The notes beneath the pieces are model-generated. The model worked only from the letters and a program-made list of their open reading frames with translations, was not told where the DNA came from and searched no databases. A DNA stretch of 64,000 nt. Source: Stichopus chloronotus. Lineage: Eukaryota > Echinodermata > Holothuroidea > Aspidochirotida > Stichopodidae. The stretch lies in contig CM037833.1 of the NCBI GenBank assembly GCA_021234535.1, forward strand, positions 22,538,738 to 22,602,737, written 5' to 3'. Made by a program: the position numbers and the translations under genes. Below, piece by piece: positions 26,290 through 37,669 of the stretch. How positions within the stretch are numbered: the first letter of the stretch is position 1; every line of letters begins with the position of its first letter.

Positions 26290-27293
26290 GATAGCGAGTT
26301 TGGTTTACGTTTCATGTTTAGGTTGACGGCTACTTTAAAGATTGTCAATTATTTACTGTTGCATGATATAGAGTCCTTTATGAGCCCACATGGGCTTTCT
26401 GATCCTCAAACTTTCAGAAAAACCATCAAATTTGTTTCCACAGGGTGTTCGAGAAGAAGATAATGACGTTCCCCTTGATTTTTTGTTAGATAGCGGTCAC
26501 TTGAGTATTTTTTTGCCGTCAAGTAAAGTGTCGATTTCCTTAACTACACACTGTACTGGTTAGGCCTACAGAAGAGCTTGAAGCAATTCTTTAACTAGAT
26601 AAATAATTAAGGAATATTCAAGGTTTGTGGTTTACGTTTTGGTCACAGCTGAATGACTTCCGTCTATTACTTTGTGGCTTAATCAACTCAGCACTTCGAG
26701 TTTAGATTCATTTCTGAATTGTATGAAACAGGTGGTCACTATATCTTGCATACACAAGAAACAGTGAGCTATTTAATAAGACTCTCAAAAATTTCGTGAC
26801 AAGAGAGTTACCATATTTGTATAAACCATGTACACACAATCGTTATCATCCTTCGGTCCACAAGCTGAAACAATTGATGTTGCTTGTAACTTGCGGTGGA
26901 GCCTAAAGTGCCTGCAGTAAAAAACCTATGAACTTTTATCTAACAGCCCTTCAACTTGTCGATAGCATATTCTTTCAACACATGTATGCATTAACGCTTT
27001 TTGGACATGCAATTACGGCTTCACACTTAAGTGTCGTCATTGCAATTTGGTTCAGTCTACTCATACCATTAGAGACCAAAAAATCATGCACAGGCAACAT
27101 TTCAAGAACGGAAGACTTTGATCATAAAATTCAAGCATACTTTCACGCAGGGTACTGCCTTTGGAATCATGCATGCCAATGCTTTAGTATCTTCAAGAAA
27201 GGTCGTAAGTCTGAATGTTCAATAACAAACCGCATATTCCCTTGAACTTAACTTCATTTCATGGCGTGTTTTTTTGGTGTTACAAAACAACAG

Positions 27294-28053
27294 CTGGAAG
27301 TTTCAAGGGCCTGTACGAAGATGTAGCAGATTATTTGATCGAGGACAGATGGGACGAGTTCGGCATACTTCTTAAAGTCCCACCGAATGCAAGACGCCAG
27401 TTTGAAAGAGAATTTGGCGATATTCGTGACAGAACTACGGCCCTTTTGAATGTCTGGCATCAGGAGAAGAGGCAAAAACGCGACCTTTCTAGTTAGTAAT
27501 GGTTATGTTAGCATTTAATTTGAGTACTTTACTTTAAATACAAGTGACTGGTTACATCAATGGTTTATGTTGCAGAGGGTGTTAGATCTAAAATGTAACC
27601 TTCGACCTTATCTTTTCTTTAAGGAGTATTATCAAATGAAATAGTAATACATTCTTTAATAACTTTTGATATGAAAGGGAAAGTATGTAATTATACTTTT
27701 CAATATAACATTATTGTCTTGACAAAAGCACCGAATGAGCCAGTGCAGACAGTCTAATGTCTCATCAGGTTTAATTTAAACACTGCTGATGTTGCTAAAT
27801 AATTGAATAATTTACTTCAACAAAAAGGAGTGTACTCGCATAAATTCTCCTCACAGAGCGACTCACATTACGTGAATGAAATTCGTGTAATAGCTTATTT
27901 GAACATATTTATTGTTAAATCAGTAAATATTTTCCTGTTTTGATTTTTCAGAAACTGATCGAAGCGCTTCAGGATGTGAAGTTAAAAGAAATAACAGATC
28001 TTTTGGAATATATGCGAAATACTTTAGAGGTGGAAGATCACTTTAACGTTTAA
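27294..28053 (+). other. Death domain of locus B (exons 27294-27491 and 27952-28053)
   Basis: The conserved core includes DRWDEFGILLKVPPNARRQF and TTALLNVWHQEK, then KNATFL before GTTAGT (27492), and KLIEALQDVKLKEITDLL after the intron. Exon length (198 nt) and intron position match loci A and C exactly. The two compensating single-base indels put the core out of frame with both splice junctions. Confidence 0.7.
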
Positions 28054-31000
28054 TCAGTTTATACTGATTGGCTGCAATTGAAACTAGTATGCCTGGGAAA
28101 CGGCTAGTATCCCTGTTAGGTAAAATTGGCGGCTCGCAGTTGATGGTAATGTCGTATTTGCAGTAAAAATAGATTTCACCACCTCTTATAGCTAGCAACG
28201 TGAAAGACTAACACAGCTATACTTCACTCTTTTTTTTTTTTTGAGGTGGTAGTACTGTGATATAGTGATTATCAACATGTCGAAAATTAAATTTGACAAC
28301 ATGACAAACAACGTACAGGTGCACAATAAGGGATTTCTAAATAGTGCAAAATCAACGGATAGAAGCGACGTCATCGTTTCATGATTCAAACGTTCCCTTT
28401 TTAATGAAGAGAGCAGAGAAGAATATCATGTTAATGTATTTAAAAAACTATGACATTTTCGGCGAAAATGCCAAGAGACATTTTCAGCGAAAATTTCAAG
28501 AGTGATTTCAACGAAAATATTTCGAGTTGCAGAAGGTTCTAAAACAAACGATTATTAGCCTTTCATTACAAGAAGATGCTAAAAATGACTCTTGAATAGA
28601 TGTCTTGAAAAGAAAATAAGAAAAACAAGAAAGATGGACAATGAATAAATAAAATAAAATATGTTCTATTTGTATCATGCATGTTATTAAAATTTTCATT
28701 AGAGGAAAACGTCCACACACTGTATATACTTTCTTGCTTGAGTTGTGCATGAAATGACTTTATTTTTTCATTGAGAATGGTTATAGTGTAGTTGTTGCCG
28801 TGAGATGAAAGCATTAATTTGGAATTACCTTTTACCTTTTTTCTTACTCTGTAGCTTATCATTTGCTTAGAAGTAAGATCCTTAAATTGAGCTTTCAGAA
28901 ATAGCTGGTAAGGTGTGTATATACATATATATAACCTAGATTCAATGATTTAATGATTATCAATCTCAGTGCAAACTAATTCTAAAGAATATTCAGTGCA
29001 AAATAATCTGAAAGAATATTCCCCTTGCGGAAAATACCGTGTCTCGTACCGACGTTGAAACGCTGACATTCACTGCAGTTGTGGTGTTACAATACGAAAT
29101 GATTTAACTGCATCAAATGTATGCTTTCATACATTTTTTTATAATGCAAACCTGGAATTGAAGGGCAGATATTTTATAATGATGTGTGACTACATAAGTG
29201 TGGAGGAACAATGTGTAGCACGTTGGGTGACTATCAACTCAATGAAAATGTCATCAAAGTAACTATTCTGTGATTGTTTTTGTTTCAAATGCATTGCAAA
29301 GTCATTCAAAAACTATTTAGGCTCTACGGCAGAACTGGTCACGGAAAATAAACAATAAAAGAAAGGGGAATGGGTGGTTTTGTGATTATGCCACAGTCGC
29401 CATGTACAACTTGCTCAGCATTAAAGTTCCAGAAAGATAAGTAACGTACGTCAGTTTCTGAGACTGTGCATTCTACTTACCAGCAATACAACAGAGGAAA
29501 AATTTCATAAAGCTGACTAAGGTAACGTGAAAATATTTCACATACATAGTTTTAACAGAAAATACTCTATTGTTTTGAGAGATCCATATGGTCTGAGTAA
29601 CTGGAGGTATGCTAATACCTTTTAGCAAATGTACATGGGAAGACAACGTTAACCACCTACTTTTGTATGAAAGAGTTTTCTCTCGTCAATGAAGAGCTGT
29701 TCGGAATGAAAAAGTAGTGAAATATATGCCAGGGAACGTTTTATGCAATGCAGGCTATTGGAAGCCTTTGACTGTTTGATATATGGAATTGACATTCATG
29801 TACACGATGTTCACATAACCAGACCACATTGACTGCCTACGTAGGGAGGATGATATAGCGTGATTCTGAACACAGCACATTCTTAGATAACCGAGGGTAT
29901 GTGTGCACCGGTCTGGTGAAAATTTGATATAGTTTGAATGTCATATTGGGAAATAAGAATATGCGAAAAATGCTGACATATAGTGTGTTACAATACTCCG
30001 GTTTTTATTTAACCTGTTACTATTGCTACTCGTACCAAAGTTTGGGTGTTGTTGTGACTGTAAAGGTATTGCTTAATATTTTATTATGAAAATTTTTAAT
30101 CTTTTATTTGCTATTCCACACATTTTTAGGTGACACTCACTCTTTTGCTGTAATCCTAAACATATGTGAGTGACGCAACTAATACTAAGTTTAACGAAAA
30201 TCAGGGTACAACATAAACTTTAATTCACAAACAGCAACACATGCCATAAACTCCTTGCGTCCAAACTGCAGTAAATTTGAAAAGTTTTACACTGAAGGTA
30301 GACTCTAATATCAATACTTAGGACTAATGTGTTGCTAGGGCAATGTATCATACCCAGGAATCATGTTATGAATGAGTCGTTACGCAATATCTTATTTCAG
30401 AGGAAATAAATGAGCTACATGGCAATGCAATATGACAAGGTAACATGTACAACCTTAAGTCGACTTTTGTGAATGGTTTCGTCTGTTGGAACCAATATCA
30501 AATGCATTTTTTTGAAATAGCGATCTCTGTTGCACAGTGACTTGAAGGAAAAAAAACTATGCTTAAAGAGAGTTTATTCGATATCCAAAAAACTTATGTG
30601 TCTGAGGTGAAGTGATTTACTTTACATGAAAAAAAAAGCCAAAACCAAAACCCCCCCAAAAAAAAACAAAACCAAAAACACAACTTCATGTTTAAAAGCA
30701 TGTAATGTGTTTACCACGTTTTCTAGTATTACTATTCCGGAACTTAAAGAAAAAAAAAGCTTCTTAGGGCGAATAGAATGAAAGTAAAGGGCTTGCTGTC
30801 AATTAAGTGCAACAGATTCCCTTGTTTTGTATTGTCCTTTTTGAAGTACAACTTTGAAATTCTGTAAGATGTAACTTTGAATCATGAAGTTGATTGAACA
30901 ATGCTTTTTACCAGATGGCAATTGTTGACTGATTTACAACTTCGGTTCGGGTCAGAAATAGATGTTATTTGCTCAATTGTCTCCAAATATTGACTTCAAG

Positions 31001-34000
31001 AGCTCATTTGAAATCAATGGCAATAAATTTAGTTCTAATAGAAATCTTGCTCTCAGCTTTCTTGATTGCTGTTGAGCAATTTGCAAATGTATACAATTTG
31101 TGGTATAATTCATTTTTTTTTGGAATTGTTCAAAATTAATCTGTTACAAATACCTTTACCATCACAACAGATGGATAAATGTTGTGAAGGAATCGCAAAT
31201 CCTTCAAAAACCTATACTGCAAAGGAAGAAGAACATATGGATACACATGAGGACACTTGGAAAATATTTAATAAATATCTTATTATGAACTGTCCATAAA
31301 GATTACTTTTTTTGATAATACTTTGCGTTCTTGTTGGGGGGGGGGGAGTTCAATCTTCAGAAGTAATTTCCTACGTATTTATTTTTCTTTTGAATTTTGG
31401 TTTGGTGTTTATTTCGTTTTGAGCATATGTGTGAGGGCAACAACGTAAAAACGCTCTCGCGAGCTTCTCTTTTATCTGATGTACTATAATATTATCTTCA
31501 GACTCAGTTGCACCGTAAAAAAGATCGAAATAAATTCCGGTACAGTGAATGAACAATTTTAGAGAATTTTCGAAAAACCAGCTTTCGGGTTCATTTTTTT
31601 TTATCAACTTTTTATTTGGTTCTTATTATCTTTTAATTTTTCATACAATTATCAGCACGCAGATATAAATCGTCAAGTCGTTGATATTGACCAGTGACTA
31701 GAAACAGTGTGTCTAGTCCAAAATGGCCCCTAATGCATATGGGGTAACACATATCATACAGACTGTGATTCATGCCGAAAACAAAAGGTATCAGGATTGA
31801 AGATGTCACGTAATTGTAAGAGATAAGAGAATTTGAAATCTACATCAATTTAAAAGCTAAGCAAAATGTAGAGTCAAAGCTCAGTTATATTCCCCAAGAT
31901 GTGATCGGTTAATGAAAGCAAATCAACAAAGTTGCGATGTCCAAAAAAAAAAAAAAGTCTATTTGTCACTAACTTCACTGCACTTGATGTCTGTTCGTGC
32001 GTGCTAAACTAGTCGATCAGGTTCTCTTTAGTAAAAATACAGATGGTGTCTGGTCGATCGTGTTGACTTTAATAATTACTTATGTATATATCTCCATCAG
32101 TTGTTTAACAGAGTTCATCATCAAGTTAACATGCTGCAGTCCTATAAAAACATTTTAATTACTTTTACCTAAGAATAGAAACATAGGAACATGAAGATCA
32201 ACATCGTTTGAGACGTTGTATCATGCATGGTTTACGCATGGGGTATGTGAGCAAACAAACGTGAGTAGATTACAATGAGATACTTTGAGAACTAACTTTA
32301 TACAACGAAAAGGTTTATATACTTTCTTCCTTCAGTGATTACGAAATACTGATAAAAATAATATATGAAATGATTCACTATAAACACTTCAGTAAAAAAG
32401 CATCATTTCTAGTGACTAAAATTCCTTAAGAAAAATCAAAATTCAATATAAATTTACAAAATGTTCAACTTTGATAACCCCCCGAGAGAAAAAAATATCC
32501 TTTCTTCTTGATGTAGTAAATATTGGTATAGTCTTAACACAACATAATGAAGATTTAAAGCAACCTTTGGATAATAACCTAGGATTTGTTGCCCTGCTAT
32601 TCGAGTTGTGCTCTCCTATGAGGAGGAAAATTCACAGCTCATTAAAAGCTAAATAATCAGTTATTCTCAGGTTATCCTTGGAATGTTATGCATACTGATG
32701 CCTTATTGAAAAAATGTCTCTTTTTAGCTGTCAAAAGTTCTCTTTAAATTAACATAATGGTCGTGACAGATTAGTAAACTCTGATTATTCTAGATCGCTC
32801 CACTGTAGATCATTCGACTATGAAGCAGGGCAATTTTTAATATGAACGATTTTCAAAATTGAAAAAGCAACGTGATCAAGCATTTAAAGGGAAAATGCAG
32901 TCATCCCAATAAGTACTTGTATAGTATCCGATCCTATTTCATGGATGGCTCTTTGTATCAATTGCAATATTTTTGTCACTGGATTGCTCAATTTATGCCA
33001 GCTACTTGTTTACCTTGAATACACAATAGATTGATTATCATGAAAGATACTTGTATGGTAGAAAACAGGAGATTTTTAAATATACTTTAGCTTGATGGTT
33101 ATTCTGACTTGGAAGTTGCCCATCCATCTAGCATGTTTGTCTCTCTACGTGAGCGACGCAATTGATTTATCTGTGGAAAACCAAACAAGGGCACCTCCTC
33201 AAGTTTCCATCACTGAATACCTCTTTTCCCTAAAGCTTCCAGCGAAACTTTTGTTTTGCTTCTTAGACGCAGATTCAAATGTTGATAACATATTTTGTGA
33301 TTACTTTCCAATTATCTTACTATAAAGTAAAGCTGTTAATTGCTTCATGAATAATTTCAAACGTTTTACCGTTTCTAAAAAGTTTTATTGATACTGGTAC
33401 ATCGTAAGCTCCTTGTCAACCGCGATACAGGAGTATCACACAGAAGATAATCATGGAGAATAGTTTCGATGTAAGCTGTGCTTTCTAAAATAGGGATCAC
33501 TCACTAATGTCATAGATATGATAGGACTTGATTACTGAAGTATACTGAAGTTTCGTAACTGATTTTCGTATAATCATGGTAAGGAATTTTTGTGACAATA
33601 TTTACTACGGCTATAGACTAATAAATGTATACAAAGTATATCGTTTCACTAATAAATTTTGATACGTGGAATCATGGAGTTAAAAAGCGAAGAAAAGAAA
33701 TCCTTTTGAACTTATCTTTACTAGTATTGATTATTGAGTTTTGGTGATTTCTTAACTAGGAAAAATCACAAAAGAATAAGATAAAAAATGTATTTAACTT
33801 AAATACGTTTCTAAATGGGAGCATCGAGTTCATGTAAGTATTATTTGTCTTACACTGCGAGCAACTACACGTCACGTTGTGTCGATTAAACCACAAAAAA
33901 TTTTCTGCTCGTGCAATTTCTACTCTGCTCCATGACGTAGATCGGTCAATAGATGCTACAAATAAGTATTGTCATCACTTTTCCTTCAGTAGCATCCTCC

Positions 34001-34660
34001 ACATGTAGAAACACTGACTGTACATCACAGGCATCCCATGCCCACATAATTGCATGTAGTTCATTTTGCGTATACCATTGTCAAGTGTACCTTATCTCTA
34101 GATTACAAGACCACATATCTAACACGAAAAACAATAAACCCTGTTCACACAACTCCCATTAACTTTATTGAAATAGTCCTTTTTTCATTATCGATTGTGT
34201 CCTTCTTGTACAACACATGTCACCTGCTTTTCTTCTTTGGGAATTAAAAATTTTTGTATAACCTTGAAAACTTAAAATATTTTCGTACTGAACATTTTAG
34301 TTTGAGAGGGCTTGTGCAGTCAATTAGTTAAATCAACAGAACAGTGTTCACATTCTGGTGCAATACCTTTCGTTACAAAAAAAGAAGAAATACACAAAAA
34401 AAAGTAATTTAAGAAGAACAAATATGGCACCATAACCTATCGGGCAGTCTGCCATTTCTGACATCCAAATGTGAATTGCAAAATTCAAGAAGGCAAGAAA
34501 TTATGAAAGCGTAACAGGTTAGTTGGAAGAAATAACTACTTGCATATTGGTAATTATAGCATGTGTTAAATCGTTTCCACGGCACTCAACAGAATAGTGG
34601 CAGGGATAACAGAGGGAAGAAACTTTAGACCAATTCACAGACTATATTGACAGACAAAGG
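28054..34660. other. Intergenic between convergent loci, nothing firm
   Basis: AT-rich sequence with homopolymer tracts and A-rich patches (30640-30690). One candidate exon at 31171 is listed separately. A 61-codon frame at 32471-32656 is protein-like but unrecognised and lacks context. AATAAA words near 28644 could serve locus B polyadenylation. Confidence 0.45.
31171..31299 (+). CDS. Candidate 3' exon, 42 codons, weakly Death-like
   Basis: The acceptor ATCACAACAG leads directly into ATG and a 42-codon frame to TAA. It is acidic, and its end THEDTWKIFNKYLIMNCP recalls the helix-2 pattern W-x2-F-x2-L of the local Death domains (for example ENWDEFGRYL). There is no second Death exon nearby, so it could be a relic or a chance frame. 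Confidence 0.22.
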   Translation: MDKCCEGIANPSKTYTAKEEEHMDTHEDTWKIFNKYLIMNCP

Positions 34661-34668
34661 CAAGCATC

Positions 34669-35147
34669 TCAGATCATGGGTTTCCAGTAAAAAAAAAATG
34701 AGCCCATGATGTTGAGCCCATTGATGTTGTTAACTGAGGTCAGCAAGGAACTGAGACGTTTAAAACCACAGAAATAGTCATCTTTGACTGAGTCTAAGAG
34801 ATTGAGTGTGCCAGAGCTCAAAGCACACTTAAAGACGAACAAGTGACATTCGCACGACAGTGAAAAAAAAAAAAAAAACGAATTTTGGTCATGAGTGATA
34901 AAGTCCAATTTTGAGCTCATCGAAAGATGACAGAACGTCTTTGTTTATTACTAGTTACATTTAATTTCCAATTCCCTGGCCTGACAGTTCTAAACGTTAA
35001 TGGTAGGAGATCGTTGACAGTTGTTACCGTTAATGATACATATACAAAAATTGTTGTGTCATAGCACGATAACACAGGTTTGACTAGTCGGCAGATATTA
35101 TTTGCTGTAAGGATGGATGTAATAATTGGAACAACCCAATCTTCCAT
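34669..35147 (-). pseudogene. Relic of the LRR gene
   Basis: Minus-strand reading gives DDYFCGFKRLSSLLT and NINGLNIMGS, matching the 10.7-kb LRR gene (DDAFCGFKYLRS and the following repeat). A second open stretch (34917-35147) contains KLNVTSNKQRRS, comparable with KLDVTGNDLKRFS there. DNA words such as AAGCATCTCAGATCATG and GTTTAAAACCACAGAA are shared with 10621-10740. Several indels and stops separate the pieces, so this is a much older relic of the same gene family. A SINE head abuts its 5' side. Confidence 0.6.
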
Positions 35148-35240
35148 GTGCAGTCTCGGCGCAGTGGGTTAGGGGACACTCTTAACGATTACTCAAGTAC
35201 ATGCAATAATCATGACTTTGAATCCAATGTGTACTGATGT
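35146..35240 (+). mobile_element. Truncated tRNA-derived SINE head
   Basis: It begins GCAGTCTCGG, like the 14.1-kb SINE, has a degenerate A-box (GCGCAGTGGGTTAGGGGAC) and a degraded B-box-like CTTTGAATCC. No clear body or tail follows. Confidence 0.45.
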
Positions 35241-35249
35241 ATCTTTCAC

Positions 35250-36660
35250 CAATATTCTCACTTCTCTACAACTTCAAGGAAAAGAAAGATAGTGTGTGTA
35301 TGAAGGTCAAGAAGAGAAAAAAAAACAAAACCTTCCTGAGAAAAGAGGGAAACACATCAGGCGTAAGTCTAGATAATTGCGTTATCCACCTTGTGGTACC
35401 CGAAAAAGCACGCCCCATTTTTCTAGGCTTACCCATTCAAAAAGAGCGCCTCTTTTCTAAGCTGACATAGAACCTGGCTGTGTTAAATGTTACTTACTCA
35501 GAGTAGTTTTTACTGTGTAATTGTGTTATTTTATTCGCGGTTAATAATGTACCTGCTAGGAGAATTGACTAGATAATATGTTGCAAATTACAAACTCTGT
35601 GCTTTATAAACCAAATAAAGGTGCATTCTTTTTTTTTTATAAATTTTGTGTTGCTTAGGATTTAGAATTGGGAACATTTAATGTTTTTCTTACAACAATT
35701 TGGAAGAATAGCATATCGTTACATGTATGTGAAGAAGAGTACGATGTCCTACAACATTACTGCAGTATATATCATGCTTTGTTCGGCGTAACTCCGTAAA
35801 GCTACAGTTACTGCCTTAGAGGTAGTCTTTCTTGAGTAATAGCAAAGTGGCCCTTTCAATATAATATTTTCTAGCCTTTAGAGAGTATCATCAGTGATTC
35901 TGCAACTTTCATGTTACATCAAAAAATGCACGATATTCCTTTGACAGTATGTAAAATGAGGAAAATAGCAAGATACCTTCAACCTCATTTCAAATAATTC
36001 TGTATTTTGGAGATTATTTTTCTATTATAGATTTCGGATGCAACAACAAAGTTACCATTCGACCAAGGTTTTTTTTGGTATACCTACTGGAAGGGACTGA
36101 CTGCAGGTTCAAAGTAAATAACTAGAGATTGACTTGGACTCTTATCGTAGATGTGGTATGCCGTACAACTTATCCAAGCTTCCTCCTTGTTAATTACTTT
36201 TCGGGCAGAACAACATGTGTGAATATGTCAGAAGCCTGATTCTACTGCACGTTCAAGCGAAAACATGGAACTCCTCGGAAACACGGCGTTTCTCACCAAA
36301 CGTTAGTAGACGTAATAAAAATCGAGGCCTCTTAGGTAGGCCTAGCATAACTGTTATATCTAACTGATGTTCAACCTCATTCACGTTACAACTAACGAAA
36401 AGGTGTGCTAGGCCCCGGCAGTGGAAGAACTGTGGAACAACTTTGAATCGTGGAGTATGAATCGGTTCTGTAGGTGCACGGAGTGTCTTATGGACTTCCA
36501 CATATTTTTTCTCAATGAATTATAAATCGATATGGCGCTTGATTCTAACGAAACGCACTTCTACTGGCAAGTTATATTAAGTGACATAGGCCAAGACAAC
36601 AGCTTTATTGATTGCTACGTTGTAAGAAATGTTGGCTCACAAGAAGGGGACATGTAATGT
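35250..36660. other. Intergenic, no supported gene
   Basis: The minus-strand frame at 36253-36501 (82 codons) has balanced composition but no domain, splice context or paralogue in the window. Confidence 0.4.
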
Positions 36661-36669
36661 TAGATATTG

Positions 36670-37665
36670 CACCGTCTCCGCTGGTTACTGTAAAAGTAAC
36701 ATACCATTAATATTACATTCTGAGGTAAGTCCTTGCAAAATTTTACATTAAATGTTGAAATACTACTGAAGATATGCTGGAAATACCAATTTTGGGCAAA
36801 ACTGGCTTTTATCCTCCAATGCAGCAAATTTCACTGGATTTTGCAATTACAGTAATAGTGTGTTGAACAATGTGTTTTCAGGTAAGTCCTTGTAAAGTCT
36901 TGAGTCATTTGGTCTAATAGTTCTGAAAATATGCTGGAAAAAAATTTTGGGGCAAAATTGTTTTTTTTTTTTTGATTGGCAAATTTCACTGGAGCTAACA
37001 TTACAAGAATATTATGTTGAGCAATGTGTTCTCACTTAAGTAATTACAAAGCTCTAAGTTAATTGGTCTAATAGTTCTCAAGATATGCTAGAAATACACA
37101 GTTTGTGGCAAAATTAGCTATTTCTAAAAATCAGAAAATTGTACTCTCTTTACTATAAAAGTGATATACCTTAAATATTACATTCCCAGATAAGTCCTTG
37201 CAAAATTTTGTATTAAATTATTAAATACTTCTCAAGATGTAATGGGAATACTAAAGTTGGGGCAAAAGGTGTTATTTTTCCAAAACAATCACCAAATTTG
37301 ACTTAATTTACCATACAACTAATACATCTTGGACATATTGGCATCATGGACAACCTTACCAAAAGTAAACTTAATCTCTCATATACTTTTCAAAGTATTC
37401 TGGAAAAACCACAATTTGAACAGGGGCGGACGCACATACATTGGCACACACACACACAGACACGTACACGTTTTCATTTATACCACCCAACAGGACCCAC
37501 CTGTACCCGTGGTTACTCTACCATGGGGTATCCCTGGGGTCTCGCTACTCATCCGCACCAAGCGTTTCCATGGCAACCATTCTCCCATGGATGCAAAGTA
37601 CAATGTATAGCTCCACTAGCCAAGTGATTACAATAACTTATCTATCCCTATAGGGCGATGAGATA
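36670..37665 (+). repeat. ~155-bp tandem-unit repeat, copy 1
   Basis: Units recur at about 36724, 36882, 37036, 37191 and 37348, each starting with an AAGTCCTTGCAAAATTTT-like word and containing AGTTCTCAAGATATGCTGG-like text. A short CA tract and a GC-richer tail (ACCCACCTGTACCC, ATGGGGTATCCCTGG) follow. The whole unit is present in the opposite orientation at 53.94-54.70 kb. Overlapping open frames in the tail are repeat-derived. Confidence 0.72.
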
Positions 37666-37669
37666 ATTA

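Larger units (their letters stand above)
23866..28053 (+). pseudogene. Locus B: Death-domain paralogue with splice and frame damage
   Basis: Exons resembling locus A can be read: 23866-23931 (22 codons, ends DFDGVYE, donor GTAAGA), a possible 24226-24270 (15 codons, GTAAGT), 25244-25300 (19 codons, contains DSAFYS, donor GTGAGG), 26444-26500 (REEDNDVPLDFLLDSGH), 27294-27491 (Death helices 1-4) and 27952-28053 (KLIEALQDVKLKEITDLLEY, stop TAA). Two faults appear. The 26444-26500 exon is followed by TTGAGT where loci A and C have GTGAGT. The 198-nt Death exon lacks one base near its start and gains one near its end, so a phase-0 reading meets TAG after ten codons although the core (YEDVADYLIEDRWDEFG ... 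LLNVWHQEK) is intact in a shifted frame. Most likely a decaying copy. Assembly indels or different splicing could rescue it. Confidence 0.6.

Noticed and set aside
37329..37653. Overlapping plus-strand frames of 70-93 codons
   Set aside because: They lie in the tail of the 155-bp-unit repeat, which recurs at 54.0 kb with different open frames; the His/Thr-rich text is translated CA microsatellite.
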